Positions 1 to 9,211 of a stretch of 64,000 bases of DNA are shown piece after piece. Source of the DNA: Mycobacterium sp. 852014-52450_SCH5900713. Its GTDB lineage: Bacteria; Actinomycetota; Actinomycetes; Mycobacteriales; Mycobacteriaceae. The position numbers were made by a program, and so were the translations under genes. Numbering within the stretch: the stretch's first letter is position 1; each line of letters begins with the position of its first letter. The notes under the pieces were generated by a model. The model was not told the DNA's origin. It saw nothing but the letters and a program-made list of their open reading frames with translations, and did no database searches. The stretch covers positions 62,001 to 126,000 of the forward strand of contig NZ_LZIL01000009.1 of assembly GCF_001667075.1 (NCBI RefSeq), in the 5' to 3' direction.

Positions 1-524
1 GGCACCGCGCGCGCGGGTGCCACCGCGCGCAGGTAGTCGACGGCCTCGGAGATCTTCATCCACGGGGCGGCCGCCGGTGTCGCCAATACGTCCACGGGCT
101 CGTCGGGCACGAACAGCGCATCGCCGGGGTGCATCAGTCTGGCGCGATGATCGCCGTCGCCCACCAGGAATGAAATGTTCTCTATCACAGGGATTTCGGG
201 GTGAATGACGGCGTGTCTGCCGCCGACCGCGCGAACCGTCAGCTCACCGATGCTCAGCTCGTCACCGACGTGCACGGCCTGGCAGGGCGCGCCCAGCTGG
301 GCGGTGGTTTGCGGATCGGCGAACAGCGCGGCATCCGGGTTGCCCTCGAGCAGCGCAGGCAGGCGGGTGCCGTCGACGTGGTCGGGGTGCTGATGGGTGA
401 TCAGGATGGCCGATAACCCCGTTATGCCCTCAAAACCGTGCGCAAACGTTCCAGGATCGAAGAGCACGCGGGTGTGGTCGAATTCTGCAAGTAGACAGGA
501 ATGGCCGAAATGCGTCAGCTGCAT
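1..524 (-). CDS. MBL-fold metallo-hydrolase, 3' end beyond the window
   Basis: About 174 residues are visible, reading leftward and open at base 1. The N-terminus begins MQLTHFGHSCLL, followed by a TFDPG-like strand and the metal-binding signature THQHPDHVD (HxHxDH) near residue 45, typical of UlaG/YcbL-like beta-lactamase-fold hydrolases. A downstream HPGDALF stretch fits the next metal-ligand region. ATG at 524 overlaps the opposite-strand ORF upstream of gene 552, so the two genes are divergent and share a very short promoter region. The substrate cannot be read from the sequence. The C-terminal ligands are outside the window. Confidence 0.8.
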   Translation of the reverse strand, partial: MQLTHFGHSCLLAEFDHTRVLFDPGTFAHGFEGITGLSAILITHQHPDHVDGTRLPALLEGNPDAALFADPQTTAQLGAPCQAVHVGDELSIGELTVRAVGGRHAVIHPEIPVIENISFLVGDGDHRARLMHPGDALFVPDEPVDVLATPAAAPWMKISEAVDYLRAVAPARAV

Positions 525-551
525 GACTACGATTGTGCCCCGACGGGGGTG

Positions 552-1235
552 ATGCCGATGCGGGTGATCCTGGCGACCATGGTCGTGGTCGGCGGCCTCG
601 CGGTGGCTCTCATCATCGCCGTGCCCGCACACGCCGAACCGCAGGCCTGTCCGCCCGTGTGTGACCAGATCCCCGACTCCGCGTGGATCCAGCGCCGAGC
701 GGTGCCGCTGGATCCGGTTTACAGCTGGCCCCCGCTGGCTGGCCTGGCGGCGCAGGTGACCGGGTCGACACCCGGCCCTCGATTCCGGTTCGAGGAGGTG
801 TGTTCCACGCCGCCGGTGCCGCGTGACCCCCGCGACTCGGCGGTCGTGGCACGCGCCACGGTCGCCCACCCGGATGGGCAGTGGCAGTTGCAGGCGCAGA
901 TCCTGCACTGGCGCGGCGATACGGCAAGCGGCGGCGCCATCGTCGGGTCGGTGTTCAGCAACGCCGTCGCCGCGCTGCGCTCCTGCCAGCAACGTGCGCC
1001 GTTGCAATCACCATCGATCACCAGCGACGAAACGAGCCGGATGGCCGCCGTGATCAGTGGTCCGGTCGTCATGCATACCTACCTGCTCGCCCACCCGGCC
1101 AGCAGCACGATCAGCGAGCTCACGCTCTGGTCGTCGGGCCCGCCGCAGGTCCCGTGGCCGGCAATGGCCGACGACCCCGTACTGAACGCCATGACCGCGC
1201 CCCTCTGCGAGGCCTACATTGCCTCGTGCCCGTAA
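552..1235 (+). CDS. Secreted protein of unknown function, Rv0787-position homologue
   Basis: Encodes about 227 aa. A hydrophobic segment VILATMVVVGG...ALIIAVPAHA gives a clear Sec signal peptide with an AHA-E cleavage site near residue 30. The mature part is Cys-containing (CPPVCDQIP, CSTPPVP, LRSCQ, PLCEAYIASC), which suggests disulfides in an exported protein. ATG 552 is preferred over the in-frame ATG at 501 because the signal peptide then begins at a normal distance and the overlap with the divergent MBL gene is avoided. No catalytic motif recognised. It lies directly upstream of purS, as in related mycobacteria. Confidence 0.7.
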   Translation: MPMRVILATMVVVGGLAVALIIAVPAHAEPQACPPVCDQIPDSAWIQRRAVPLDPVYSWPPLAGLAAQVTGSTPGPRFRFEEVCSTPPVPRDPRDSAVVARATVAHPDGQWQLQAQILHWRGDTASGGAIVGSVFSNAVAALRSCQQRAPLQSPSITSDETSRMAAVISGPVVMHTYLLAHPASSTISELTLWSSGPPQVPWPAMADDPVLNAMTAPLCEAYIASCP

Positions 1236-1296
1236 CGGCCGAGCCGCACCTACGCCGGTAGAGTTGGCGCGAAGACAGATCTGAGGAGGAGCGCCG

Positions 1297-1536
1297 GTGG
1301 GCCGGGTAGTCGTTCATGTGATGCCCAAAGCGGAGATTCTCGACCCGCAGGGTCAGGCCATCGTCGGCGCGTTGGGCCGACTCGGCCATCCGGGAATCTC
1401 AGATGTCAGACAGGGCAAGAGATTCGAACTCGAGGTGGACGACACCGTCGACGATTCGGTGCTGGCCGACATAGCGGAGACTTTGTTGGCGAACACGGTG
1501 ATCGAGGACTGGACGATCAGCCGGGAGACCAAGTGA
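1297..1536 (+). CDS. purS: PurS subunit of phosphoribosylformylglycinamidine synthase
   Basis: 79 aa, the usual PurS length. The family pattern is present: [17 protein letters not shown] at the N-terminus and a conserved [12 protein letters not shown] strand. PurS bridges PurL and PurQ in the multi-subunit FGAM synthase that converts FGAR to FGAM with glutamine and ATP in de novo purine synthesis. GTG start at 1297 with a GAGGAGGAG ribosome binding site seven bases upstream. The stop overlaps the purQ start by 4 nt (GTGA), so the two are translationally coupled. Confidence 0.95.
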   Translation: MGRVVVHVMPKAEILDPQGQAIVGALGRLGHPGISDVRQGKRFELEVDDTVDDSVLADIAETLLANTVIEDWTISRETK

Positions 1537-2207
1537 CGGCAAGAATCGGCATCATCACCTTTCCGGGGACCCTGGACGACGTCGACGCCGCCCGGGCGGC
1601 GCGGAGTGTCGGGGCCGAGGCGGTCAGCCTGTGGCACGCCGACGCCGACCTCAAGGGCGTCGACGCCGTGGTGGTGCCGGGAGGGTTCTCCTATGGCGAC
1701 TACCTGCGGGCGGGGGCGATCGCCCGGTTCGCCCCAGTGATGGGTGAAGTGGTGGCCGCCGCGAATCGCGGCATGCCAGTCTTGGGCATTTGCAACGGAT
1801 TTCAGGTGCTCTGCGAGGCCGGGCTGCTTCCCGGGGCGCTGACCCGCAACATCGGGCTGCACTTCGTCTGCCGCGATGTGTGGTTGCGGGTGGCGTCGAT
1901 CTCGACGGCCTGGACGTCGCGTTTCCAGTGGGGTGCTGAGCTGCTGGTGCCGCTGAAGTCCGGCGAGGGCCGCTACGTGGCCCCCGACGATGTGCTCGAC
2001 GAGCTGGAAGGGGAGGGCCGGGTCGTATTCCGCTACCTCGACAACCCCAACGGCTCCCTGCACGACATCGCCGGAGTCAGCTCCGCCAACGGCCGTGTCG
2101 TCGGACTGATGCCGCACCCCGAGCACGCCATCGAAGCGTTGACTGGCCCCTCCGACGACGGCTTGGGCCTGTTCTATTCGGCGCTGGACGCGGTGCTTTC
2201 GGTCTAG
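1533..2207 (+). CDS. purQ: PurQ, glutamine amidotransferase subunit of FGAM synthase
   Basis: 224 aa class I glutamine amidotransferase. Visible motifs: [12 protein letters not shown], the nucleophile elbow GICNGFQVL (catalytic Cys near residue 87) and the His/Glu pair in PHPEHAIE near the C-terminus. It releases ammonia from glutamine for PurL. GTG start inside the purS stop. The stop codon shares a CTAG palindrome with the stop of the convergent acyltransferase, leaving no intergenic spacer. purL is 22 kb away, so the FGAM synthase genes are split here. Confidence 0.95.
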   Translation: MTARIGIITFPGTLDDVDAARAARSVGAEAVSLWHADADLKGVDAVVVPGGFSYGDYLRAGAIARFAPVMGEVVAAANRGMPVLGICNGFQVLCEAGLLPGALTRNIGLHFVCRDVWLRVASISTAWTSRFQWGAELLVPLKSGEGRYVAPDDVLDELEGEGRVVFRYLDNPNGSLHDIAGVSSANGRVVGLMPHPEHAIEALTGPSDDGLGLFYSALDAVLSV

Positions 2208-3583
2208 GCGGAAATCCCTGCGGCTGACCGTAATTCGGCGAATGCTGCGCTGATGGCGTCGGTCGCTTCGTGTGGGTCGTCGAACGTCTGATCGTCGGTG
2301 AGCACGGCGACGCCGAGCTGGTCGACGTAGCTCCACACGGTGATATTGACCGGGGCGCCCGGCGACAAGACCCCGGTTGAGTAGATCTCGCTGACCGCCG
2401 CGCCGCCGAAGTGCCCGCGCTCACGCGGGCCCACCACGCTGGAGACAGCGACGTTCATCAGCTTGTTCGGCGCGTCGCGCCGCCCCAGCCACCGGAAAGC
2501 GGCCGGGGCAGCGGCGGTCGGCAGGTAGGCCATTAGTCGCCCGTAGAGCTGCGGGCCGAGGATCTCGTGGTCTTCCTTGGCAATTCGAGTTGCCAATGCC
2601 ACCAGCCGCGCCCGGTCGGCGGCATCGGCAACGTGTACCGGCAACGAGATCATCAGGCCGCTGATCTCATTGCCGGTGATGCGGTCCGACTTGTCGGTCG
2701 CCGTCGGTACGGACGCGATGATCGGCCGGTCGGCCGCGCCGTCATACGCCAACAGCAGCGTGCGCAGGCCGCCGGCGGCGGTCGCAAGGATCAGGTCGTT
2801 GATGGTGATGCCCAGCGCCTTGGCCGTCGCCTTGGCGTCGGCCAGCGGCAGCGTCGTGCTGGCGAACCGCCGCTGAGGCGAGACGACGTGGTTCAAGAAC
2901 GTCGGCGGGGCGTCGAACGCATCGGCCAGGTCCGGGTGGTCACCGCGTTGTTTGGACCGGCGGCGCACTCGCGTCAGCCCTACGGCGGCGTCCCTGACCA
3001 GCCCCGGCAGTTCGGCGATTTGCCGGGCATGGTCGCGGGCCGCGGCGCGCAGCAGGTCGGCGGTCGAAGCGGTGACGCCCGTTTCGTCGTTGTCGCGTTC
3101 GTCGGTTGGCCCGTCCTCGAGATCCATGGCGCGGGACAGCAGGTTGACGGACGCCACGCCGTCGGCCAGCGCGTGGTGAATCTTGCCGACGAGGGCGAAT
3201 CGCCCACCGGCCAGCCCCTCGGCGAAGTGAAACTCCCACAGCGGCCGGCTGCGGTCCAGCGGCGTCGAGGCGACCTGGCCGATCACCTGGTCGAGCTCTC
3301 GCCGGCCGCCCGGCGGGGGCACCTGCACGCGCCGCAGGTGGTAATCGAGGTCGACCTCGCAGTTCTCCTGCCACATCGGGTGATGAAGCTGCCAGGGGAT
3401 GTCGACGAGCTGGTAGCGCAACGGTTCCAGCAGGTGCAGCCGGCGACGAACGTGACGGCGGAACGCCTCGAAGCCGAACTCGGCTTCGGCGGGGTCGATG
3501 ACCGCCACTTTCAACGTGTGGGTGTGCAGATTGGGCGTCTCGCTGTAGAGCAGCATGGCGTCCATGCCGTTGAGCCTCTTCAA
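2204..3583 (-). CDS. WS/DGAT-family acyltransferase (wax ester/triacylglycerol synthase)
   Basis: 459 aa. Starts [15 protein letters not shown], the standard opening of mycobacterial Tgs/WS-DGAT proteins, and carries the catalytic [10 protein letters not shown] (HHxxxDG) near residue 135, with a PLWEFHF block before it and [12 protein letters not shown] later. Such enzymes transfer acyl-CoA to diacylglycerol or long-chain alcohols at the inner membrane face or lipid droplet. TTG start at 3583 keeps the conserved N-terminus. The PlsC-like gene lies 73 nt upstream on the same strand, suggesting one lipid-assembly operon. M. tuberculosis has no such gene at this position. Confidence 0.9.
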   Translation of the reverse strand: MKRLNGMDAMLLYSETPNLHTHTLKVAVIDPAEAEFGFEAFRRHVRRRLHLLEPLRYQLVDIPWQLHHPMWQENCEVDLDYHLRRVQVPPPGGRRELDQVIGQVASTPLDRSRPLWEFHFAEGLAGGRFALVGKIHHALADGVASVNLLSRAMDLEDGPTDERDNDETGVTASTADLLRAAARDHARQIAELPGLVRDAAVGLTRVRRRSKQRGDHPDLADAFDAPPTFLNHVVSPQRRFASTTLPLADAKATAKALGITINDLILATAAGGLRTLLLAYDGAADRPIIASVPTATDKSDRITGNEISGLMISLPVHVADAADRARLVALATRIAKEDHEILGPQLYGRLMAYLPTAAAPAAFRWLGRRDAPNKLMNVAVSSVVGPRERGHFGGAAVSEIYSTGVLSPGAPVNITVWSYVDQLGVAVLTDDQTFDDPHEATDAISAAFAELRSAAGISA

Positions 3584-3656
3584 CCGCCACCCCGCCGTGG
3601 AATCAGCTTGTGCTGTCGCGACTTTCGCATGGCGTCTCGCCTTCAGTCATCGGACG

Positions 3657-4472
3657 TCAGCCGAGGATGGGGAGTCGGCGCTGACCGGCGAGTCGCTTGA
3701 GCGCCGATTCCATGACCGCGCGCACGTGCGCGTCGACCTCGTCGATGTCGGGGTCGTCGCCGAACTGGGCGGTGACGTCGATCGGTTCGAGCACCTCGGT
3801 GACGATCTTGGCGGGTAGCGGCAGGTTTGGTGGGAAGATCACGCTCAGCCCGAACGGGAACCCGAAGCTCACCGGGAAGATATCCATGCGCGCCTTCGTC
3901 AGCCCCAATTTGCGCGCCAGCCAGTTGCCGCGGGTCAAGAAGAGTTGGGTCTCCTGGCCTCCTATCGAGACGGTGGGCACGATCGGCACCCCGGCCTCGA
4001 TGGCGGTCCGCACGTAGCCGGTGCGCCCGTTGAAGTCGATGGAGTTGGCGCTGAAGGTAGGCCGGTAGGAGTCGTAGTCACCGCCCGGAAACACCAACAC
4101 CACCGCGCCCGAATGCAGTGCCGCGGCAGCGTTTTCGCGGCTCGCCTCGATAACCCCGAGGCGGCGCAGCCAGCCGTCCAGGGGGCCCATGAACAGGCCG
4201 TAGTGGCCCAGGGTGTAGACGGGCCGGTCGTAACCGAACTTCTGGTAGAACGCCGGGGAGAAGATCAACACGTCCGGGGTGAGCATGCCTCCCGAGTGGT
4301 TGGACACCACCAACGCTCCGCCGGACGGCGGGACGTTGTCGAGATTGCGCACCTCGGCCCGATACCACCGCTTGATGACCGGCCCGAGGGCATTGGCGAC
4401 CTGCTCGGTAAAGGCCGGATCCCACTTGGCGGTTTCGTGGTTTTCGGCCGCCTCAACACCGCTGCCCTTCAT
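3657..4472 (-). CDS. Lysophospholipid/glycerol-phosphate acyltransferase-family protein
   Basis: 271 aa. The acyltransferase motif I appears as VVSNHSGGMLTPD near residue 58 (NHSGG variant of HxxxxD), followed by a VFPGGDYDSYRP block typical of this actinobacterial LPLAT group and a VPTVSIGGQE substrate-binding block. It probably acylates a glycerolipid at the membrane. ATG 4472 has a GGGGAA ribosome binding site. Placed just upstream of the WS/DGAT gene, it could supply acylated intermediates to it (inference). The 198-nt upstream gap holds an AT-rich promoter-like stretch with a TGGCAT...ATGCCA inverted repeat at 4550-4583. Confidence 0.85.
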   Translation of the reverse strand: MKGSGVEAAENHETAKWDPAFTEQVANALGPVIKRWYRAEVRNLDNVPPSGGALVVSNHSGGMLTPDVLIFSPAFYQKFGYDRPVYTLGHYGLFMGPLDGWLRRLGVIEASRENAAAALHSGAVVLVFPGGDYDSYRPTFSANSIDFNGRTGYVRTAIEAGVPIVPTVSIGGQETQLFLTRGNWLARKLGLTKARMDIFPVSFGFPFGLSVIFPPNLPLPAKIVTEVLEPIDVTAQFGDDPDIDEVDAHVRAVMESALKRLAGQRRLPILG

Positions 4473-4670
4473 GGCTTCCCCGTTGTCGTGTTCTTGCCGT
4501 TTGGTATTGATTGCCGGTGTGACGCAGATCTCAAACCTGAGTCCCGGATTGGCATGTCCTACTCTCCGTATAAGAGAATGCCATATTCGTTCGCTGACGA
4601 CGCCGGACGGTATCCGAGAAAAGCCTGTGGCTCTCGCCCGCTGACAACGGGTGGCACCGGCGCGCGAGGA

Positions 4671-5147
4671 TCAGCCGGCGTCGCGCAGCAGTGGATGCGC
4701 CGTCGGCAGGTCGCCGGCCGGGCTCAAGTCGTAAAAGAGGTCGGTCGCGTCCGCGATCGTGCGGTCGACGAAGGCGGCGAAGTCGTCGAAGGAAACGTTC
4801 TGCCGGATCCAGTGCGACCTGCGCGCCACCACACCGATTCGCTGTGGGTCGGACGAGCCGTGCACGATCGCGGTGACTTCGCGTTCCTGGCGGTTCCAGG
4901 TGTCAGAGAAGTGCACCAACCAGGAGCGCTCGGCGGCGGGGAAGAAGCACCCCGGAGTCACGCGAATGATCAGCACGTCGCCGTGCTCGGGCGAGATCTC
5001 GAGGTGGACGTGCAGGCGCCTCGCGACGGACGTGCGGGCGCTGGTGACGAAGAAGTATTCACCGTCGTGGTGGCCACGGAAATAGCGTCGCCCGCGGGTG
5101 CGCAGGTAATGTTCGACCAAGTTTGCGCACGTGGGCTCGTTCGTCAT
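4671..5147 (-). CDS. Conserved hypothetical protein, possibly YbjN-like
   Basis: 158 aa, acidic, soluble, no signal peptide or membrane segment. The pattern of alternating strands and helices (RYFRGHHDGEYFFVTS, LHVHLEISPEHGDVLIIRV, WNRQEREVTAI) resembles YbjN or type III chaperone-like sensory folds, but this is only an impression from secondary structure; no diagnostic motif is present. A C-terminal helix DDFAAFVDRTIADATDLFYDL fits such a fold. It precedes the GntR regulator gene on the same strand with a 96-nt gap upstream. Function unknown. Confidence 0.6.
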   Translation of the reverse strand: MTNEPTCANLVEHYLRTRGRRYFRGHHDGEYFFVTSARTSVARRLHVHLEISPEHGDVLIIRVTPGCFFPAAERSWLVHFSDTWNRQEREVTAIVHGSSDPQRIGVVARRSHWIRQNVSFDDFAAFVDRTIADATDLFYDLSPAGDLPTAHPLLRDAG

Positions 5148-5243
5148 GAAAACATGCTGCGGCCAGTGGCTTTGCGGATGCTGGGAGACAAGCCATGGGC
5201 CACCGAAGAATCTGTTGAGAATTGGCTGAGTCGAGGCGGCCGT

Positions 5244-6062
5244 TCAGCGCCGCTCGACAATCCCCGCACCGGGCGCCGGCATGGTCCGGGGCAGCATTAC
5301 CGAGAACCGGTACCGCTCGGGACGATAGTGGAACTCCACGACCTCCAGGGGCTTGTCGTCATTGCCGTAGCTGATGCGTTCAAGCACGAGCACTGGGGAG
5401 CCCAACGGCAGATTCAACGCGCCGGCCACCTCGACGGAGGCCCCCGCCGCGTGGATCTCATAGCCGGCCCGGGCGACGGGGATGCCCAGTCGCCGCTCCC
5501 ACATCGTGTAGGTGCTTTCCATCGCCCGTGCGGGTTGCGTGTCCGACACGCTCGACAGCAGCGGTTCGACGGCCTTGCCCAGTCCCGGCGGCAAGTAGGC
5601 GATCATCAGCGCCAACGGCACGTCCCCGTCGCGAAAGCGCCGGTGGATGCAAAGGACTTTGGACAAGCCGAGCGTTTCGGCTATTCGTTGCGGGGGCTCA
5701 TCGACGCGATGGGACAGCACGTCGACGTGTGGAGTGATCCCGGAGCTCGCCAAGACCTCGGTGATCGTCCGCACGCCGGAGCCCAATTCTTGTCTGACCG
5801 GGTTGGTCACGAAGGTGCCCAGACCCTGGCGCCGCACCAGCCAGCCCTGGCGCTCGAGCAGTCCGACTGCGGCTCGCACGGTTACCCGGCTCAGACCGGA
5901 TCGATCGATGAGCTCCCGCTCGCTGGGCAGGCGTCCGCCGCGGGGCACGCGTTGCTTGATGATCGCGGCCTTGAGCGCTTCGGCGAGCTGAGTGCTCGCG
6001 GGCACGCTGCCGCGCCTGACTCGCAGATCGGCGGACTCGAGGTCGAGCGACCGGGTGGTCAT
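5244..6062 (-). CDS. GntR/HutC-family transcriptional regulator (Rv0792c homologue)
   Basis: 272 aa. An N-terminal winged helix (LPSERELIDRSGLSRVTVRAAV, residues about 45-70, then RRQGLGTFV wing) is followed by a UTRA ligand domain (residues about 105-260; LGSPVLVLERISYGND, VVEFHYRPERYRFSV). ATG 6062 is chosen over an upstream ATG because the latter adds 22 unconserved residues; with it the length matches Rv0792c. No ribosome binding site precedes it: a TAATAC hexamer lies 5 nt upstream, so the message may be leaderless. An AGACGT-N6-ACGTCT dyad abuts the start, so autoregulation is likely. Confidence 0.88.
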   Translation of the reverse strand: MTTRSLDLESADLRVRRGSVPASTQLAEALKAAIIKQRVPRGGRLPSERELIDRSGLSRVTVRAAVGLLERQGWLVRRQGLGTFVTNPVRQELGSGVRTITEVLASSGITPHVDVLSHRVDEPPQRIAETLGLSKVLCIHRRFRDGDVPLALMIAYLPPGLGKAVEPLLSSVSDTQPARAMESTYTMWERRLGIPVARAGYEIHAAGASVEVAGALNLPLGSPVLVLERISYGNDDKPLEVVEFHYRPERYRFSVMLPRTMPAPGAGIVERR

Positions 6063-6063
6063 A

Positions 6064-6081
6064 AGACGTATTAAAACGTCT
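6064..6081. promoter_or_regulatory. Perfect dyad AGACGT-N6-ACGTCT, probable GntR operator
   Basis: Eighteen bases with 6-bp perfect arms immediately upstream of the GntR start codon and covering its presumed -10 element. The size and location are normal for HutC-type operators. It lies between the divergent GntR and VOC genes, so it could control both; binding is inferred, not shown. Confidence 0.6.
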
Positions 6082-6195
6082 GGTGGGTGGGGCGTAAAGG
6101 CCGCTTGCCGCGCCGTTGCCGCCCACAACCGACAACAGCCGTCGGATTACTCTGGCGCCGAGCGATTTTCGGCTGCACACCACAGGAGGCTGACC

Positions 6196-6594
6196 GTGGC
6201 ATTCGCAGTGGAACGGATTGATCATGTCGTGCTGAACTGCACAGACGTCGAGGCCACCGCCGCGTGGTACGAGCGGGTTCTGGGCATGCGGCGAGAGACG
6301 TTTGGTCCCGCTGGCCGGATCGCCCTGCGCTTCGGGGAGCAGAAACTCAACCTGCGGCCGGTCGGGGCGCTGGCCGCCGACCCCGAGTGGATTACCGGGT
6401 CGGTCGAGGCGGCCGGTTCCGAGGACCTGTGCTTCATCACCCGCAGCGGCCCGGACGAGGTCCGCGCCCACCTCGCCGACTGCGGAGTTCAGATCGTTGC
6501 GGGACCGGTCGCCAGAACCGGAGCCTTGGGACCGATGACCTCACACTACTGCCGCGACGTTGACGGGAATCTCATCGAAATCGCGGTCTACTGA
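6196..6594 (+). CDS. VOC-superfamily (glyoxalase/dioxygenase-like) protein
   Basis: 132 aa. A single-chain VOC protein with two beta-alpha-beta modules: IDHVVLNCTDVEATAAWYERVLGM at the N-terminus and HYCRDVDGNLIEIAVY at the C-terminus, giving likely metal ligands His9 and the C-terminal Glu. GTG start at 6196 with an AGGAGG site seven bases upstream. It is divergent from the GntR regulator and probably under it. The last 7 bases overlap the convergent cupin gene. Substrate unknown; M. tuberculosis carries an unrelated monooxygenase at this place. Confidence 0.85.
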   Translation: MAFAVERIDHVVLNCTDVEATAAWYERVLGMRRETFGPAGRIALRFGEQKLNLRPVGALAADPEWITGSVEAAGSEDLCFITRSGPDEVRAHLADCGVQIVAGPVARTGALGPMTSHYCRDVDGNLIEIAVY

Positions 6595-7046
6595 AGGGGA
6601 TACAACGTCGGCAGATTCACCACGATCGCCTCTTGAGTGCTGCGCGCGATGACGACCTCCGCCGGTGCGTCTGGATCAGGGTTTTCCTCCCGGTGCGGCA
6701 AGTGTGGCGGGATGAAGACGTAGTCCCCGGGCGAAGTCGAGATGCGCACCTCTTGGGCGCCGTCGTGAAAGACGAATTCCGGGTGGCCGCTGCGAACGTA
6801 GATGGCGGTCTCCGAATCGCCGTGATGGTGATTGGACGACACGGTCGACGGCATTGCGTGTGTCTCGCCCATCCAGAGCTTCTCGGCTCCGACCGACGCG
6901 CCGCTGAGCGCTGCGAACCGACGGAGTCCCTCCGATTGCGCGGTGTCGGAAGTGATGTCCGATGCCCTGACGTGATGCACCCGGTTATGGGCGGCTTCCA
7001 ATGTTGTCTCGTCGAAATCGGGATGGAATCCGTCTGCGGTGGCCAT
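6588..7046 (-). CDS. Cupin-domain protein
   Basis: 152 aa with one cupin barrel. Motif 1 is seen as SNHHHGDSETAIYVRSG (metal-binding histidines near residue 72) and motif 2 as PGDYVFIPPHLPHREEN. Cupins of this type are small metal-dependent oxygenases, isomerases or binding proteins; the reaction is not readable. ATG 7046 follows CATAAT by 6 nt without a ribosome binding site and this hexamer spans the stop of the upstream flavoprotein gene, so it may have its own leaderless transcript in addition to read-through. Confidence 0.82.
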   Translation of the reverse strand: MATADGFHPDFDETTLEAAHNRVHHVRASDITSDTAQSEGLRRFAALSGASVGAEKLWMGETHAMPSTVSSNHHHGDSETAIYVRSGHPEFVFHDGAQEVRISTSPGDYVFIPPHLPHREENPDPDAPAEVVIARSTQEAIVVNLPTLYPLQ

Positions 7047-7049
7047 ACG

Positions 7050-8504
7050 TCAATTATGGTCCGATGCATCCCGATACGCCTCGAGGAGCCGCAGCCACAG
7101 CTCGCTGACCGTTGGGAAGCAGGGCACGGCGTGCCACAACCGCTCGATGGGCACCTGGCCGGCGACCGCGATGGTGGCGGAGTGCAGCATCTCGGTGACC
7201 CCGGGCCCAACCAGCGTGACCCCGAGCAAGTGCCCGCGATCGAGGTCCACCACCATCCGCGCCCGGCCGCTGTACCCATCGGCATAAAGCTTGGCCCCCA
7301 TCACCACATCGCCGATCTGCACGTCGACCGTGCGTACCCGGTGCCCGGCCCGCTCGGCCTGCCGGGCCGTAAGGCCGACCGCGGCGGCTTCGGGAGTGGT
7401 GAAGAAGGCCTGCGGCACGGCGTAATGGTCGGCGGTGGTTGCATGCCTGCCCCAGGGTGCGGTGTCCAACGGGCTACCCGCCGCGCGCGCTCCGATCGCC
7501 GCTCCAGCAACGCGGCCCTGGTACTTGCCCTGATGGGTCAGCAAGGCCCGGTGATTGACGTCGCCCGCGGCGTAGAGCCAGCCATCTTCTATCGCCCGCA
7601 CTTGGCAGGTGTCGTCGACCTCCAGCCAGTCGCCGGGTGCCAGACCGACGGTGTGTAGACCGATGTCGTCGGTGAGCGGAGCGCGGCCCGTCGCGAAAAG
7701 CACTTCGCTGACTTCCAATTCGGAGCCATCGTCCAACTCGAGGGTCACCACTCCGCCGTTGGGCCGGTGCAGCGCGCGGACCGATACTCCAATGCGGACA
7801 TCCACGCCGGCATCGGCGAGGCCGCGGCCGACGAGCTCGCCAACGAAGGATTCCATCCTCGGCAGAAGGCCCGAACCTCGCGCGAGGAGGGTCACCTGGG
7901 ACCCCAATCCTTGCCATGCAGTTGCCATTTCAACGCCCACGCCGCCGGCGCCCACCACCGCGAGCCGCTCGGGGACGTTGCTGCTGTCGGTGGCTTGGCG
8001 GTTGGTCCACGGCCTGGCTTCGTCGATGCCGGGCAAGTCGGGCAGGACGGGCCGGCTTCCCGTGCAGATCACGACGGCGTGCCGTGCTGTCAACACGGAC
8101 GTGGCTCCGTCGGACGCGGTGACCGCGACTCGTCGCGGGCCATCCAACCGGCCATGGCCGCGCACCAGGGTGGCGCCGATGCCGCCCACCCAGTCGGCCT
8201 GGCCGGTGTCGTCCCAGTCGCTGACGTAGCGGTTACGGCGGCGGAAAACTTTGGCGGCATTGATGGGGCCGCTGACCGCCTCGCGCGCGCCGTCGACGTG
8301 GCGGGCTTCCGAGACGGCAATCACCGGACGCAGCAGGGCTTTACTGGGCACGCAGGCCCAGTAGGAACACTCGCCGCCGACGAGTTCGCGCTCGACCAGC
8401 GCGACGCTCAGGCCCGCCGCCCGGGCGCCCTCTGCGGCGTTCTGCCCGATCGGCCCGGCCCCGAGCACAATGACGTCGTAGCCGCTTTCTTCGTGTGCTG
8501 CCAT
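7050..8504 (-). CDS. FAD/NAD(P)-dependent disulfide oxidoreductase, LpdB-like (Rv0794c homologue)
   Basis: 484 aa. FAD-binding [17 protein letters not shown] at residues 16-32, redox pair in [13 protein letters not shown] (C-x4-C, about residues 46 and 51), NAD(P) Rossmann motif [15 protein letters not shown] around 185-200, FAD motif [16 protein letters not shown] near 320, and the dimerisation domain at the C-terminus. The canonical HAHPTxxE active-site base of lipoamide dehydrogenase and mercuric reductase is replaced by [10 protein letters not shown], so the catalytic His is absent; this is not an ordinary lipoamide dehydrogenase. ATG 8504 has a GGAGG site. Confidence 0.9.
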   Translation of the reverse strand: MAAHEESGYDVIVLGAGPIGQNAAEGARAAGLSVALVERELVGGECSYWACVPSKALLRPVIAVSEARHVDGAREAVSGPINAAKVFRRRNRYVSDWDDTGQADWVGGIGATLVRGHGRLDGPRRVAVTASDGATSVLTARHAVVICTGSRPVLPDLPGIDEARPWTNRQATDSSNVPERLAVVGAGGVGVEMATAWQGLGSQVTLLARGSGLLPRMESFVGELVGRGLADAGVDVRIGVSVRALHRPNGGVVTLELDDGSELEVSEVLFATGRAPLTDDIGLHTVGLAPGDWLEVDDTCQVRAIEDGWLYAAGDVNHRALLTHQGKYQGRVAGAAIGARAAGSPLDTAPWGRHATTADHYAVPQAFFTTPEAAAVGLTARQAERAGHRVRTVDVQIGDVVMGAKLYADGYSGRARMVVDLDRGHLLGVTLVGPGVTEMLHSATIAVAGQVPIERLWHAVPCFPTVSELWLRLLEAYRDASDHN

Positions 8505-8528
8505 CGTTGTCGTCCTCCCCGTGATGCG

Positions 8529-9209
8529 TCAGCTGGCGACGAGCTTCGCGGCCAGCTGGCGCAGGTCTTTCGCCACCAGATCCGGTTGGGGCAGCCCGTC
8601 GACGGGCAGCGGCGGATTGCCGGGCCGGGTGATGAGCGCACCGCTGAAGCCGACCTTCTGGGCGCCGAGGGTATCCCACACGTGGGCGGCCACCATCATG
8701 CAGTCGGCCGGGGCCACTTCGAGCGTCTCGCACGCGTATCGGTAGACGGCGGGCGCCGGCTTGAAGGCGTGGCAGGCGTCGACGCTCAATTGCACTTCGA
8801 AGAATTCGGCCAGCCCGGAACTCTGCAGCGCCGTTGGCCCGTCCGGGTTGGGCGGTGAATTCGTCAAGGTGACCAGACGAAAACCGTTGTCACGTAGGGC
8901 GGCTAGCCCTGGCGCCGCGTCTGGGTGGGCGGGCATCGTGAGCAAGCCTGTCTTCAGGCGCTGCAGGTCATCGTCGGAGACGTCGACGTGGTGGATGACG
9001 CCCACCATGCGCAGCACGCCTTGGGCGAGGGTGGAGAAGTTCACATAGCTGTCCGCCAACGTGGCGGACATCGAGTACATGATCAGCTGGGCGAACCACT
9101 CGCGAAGCACCCGCTGATCAGCGAAAAGATCACTGAAAAGCGGTGCGAGGGAATCGATATCGACCAGTGTCTCGTTGACGTCGAAAACCAGGACTGACGG
9201 TACGCGCAT
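8529..9209 (-). CDS. Haloacid dehalogenase type II-like HAD hydrolase
   Basis: 226 aa. HAD motif I is VLVFDVNETLVD with the nucleophile Asp near residue 9; motif II is VTLTNSPP, motif III lysine lies in FKPAPAVYRYA, and motif IV appears as MMVAAHVWDTLGA. The helical cap between residues 20 and 95 fits L-2-haloacid dehalogenases. ATG 9209 has an AAGGA site and is preferred to an ORF extension that runs into the neighbouring membrane gene. Ends 25 nt before the LpdB-like gene on the same strand. Confidence 0.85.
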   Translation of the reverse strand: MRVPSVLVFDVNETLVDIDSLAPLFSDLFADQRVLREWFAQLIMYSMSATLADSYVNFSTLAQGVLRMVGVIHHVDVSDDDLQRLKTGLLTMPAHPDAAPGLAALRDNGFRLVTLTNSPPNPDGPTALQSSGLAEFFEVQLSVDACHAFKPAPAVYRYACETLEVAPADCMMVAAHVWDTLGAQKVGFSGALITRPGNPPLPVDGLPQPDLVAKDLRQLAAKLVAS

Positions 9210-9211
9210 GG

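Noticed and set aside
2204..2207. Shared CTAG stop of purQ and the WS/DGAT gene as a functional signal
   Set aside because: A palindromic overlap of two stops is compact packing and needs no further function.
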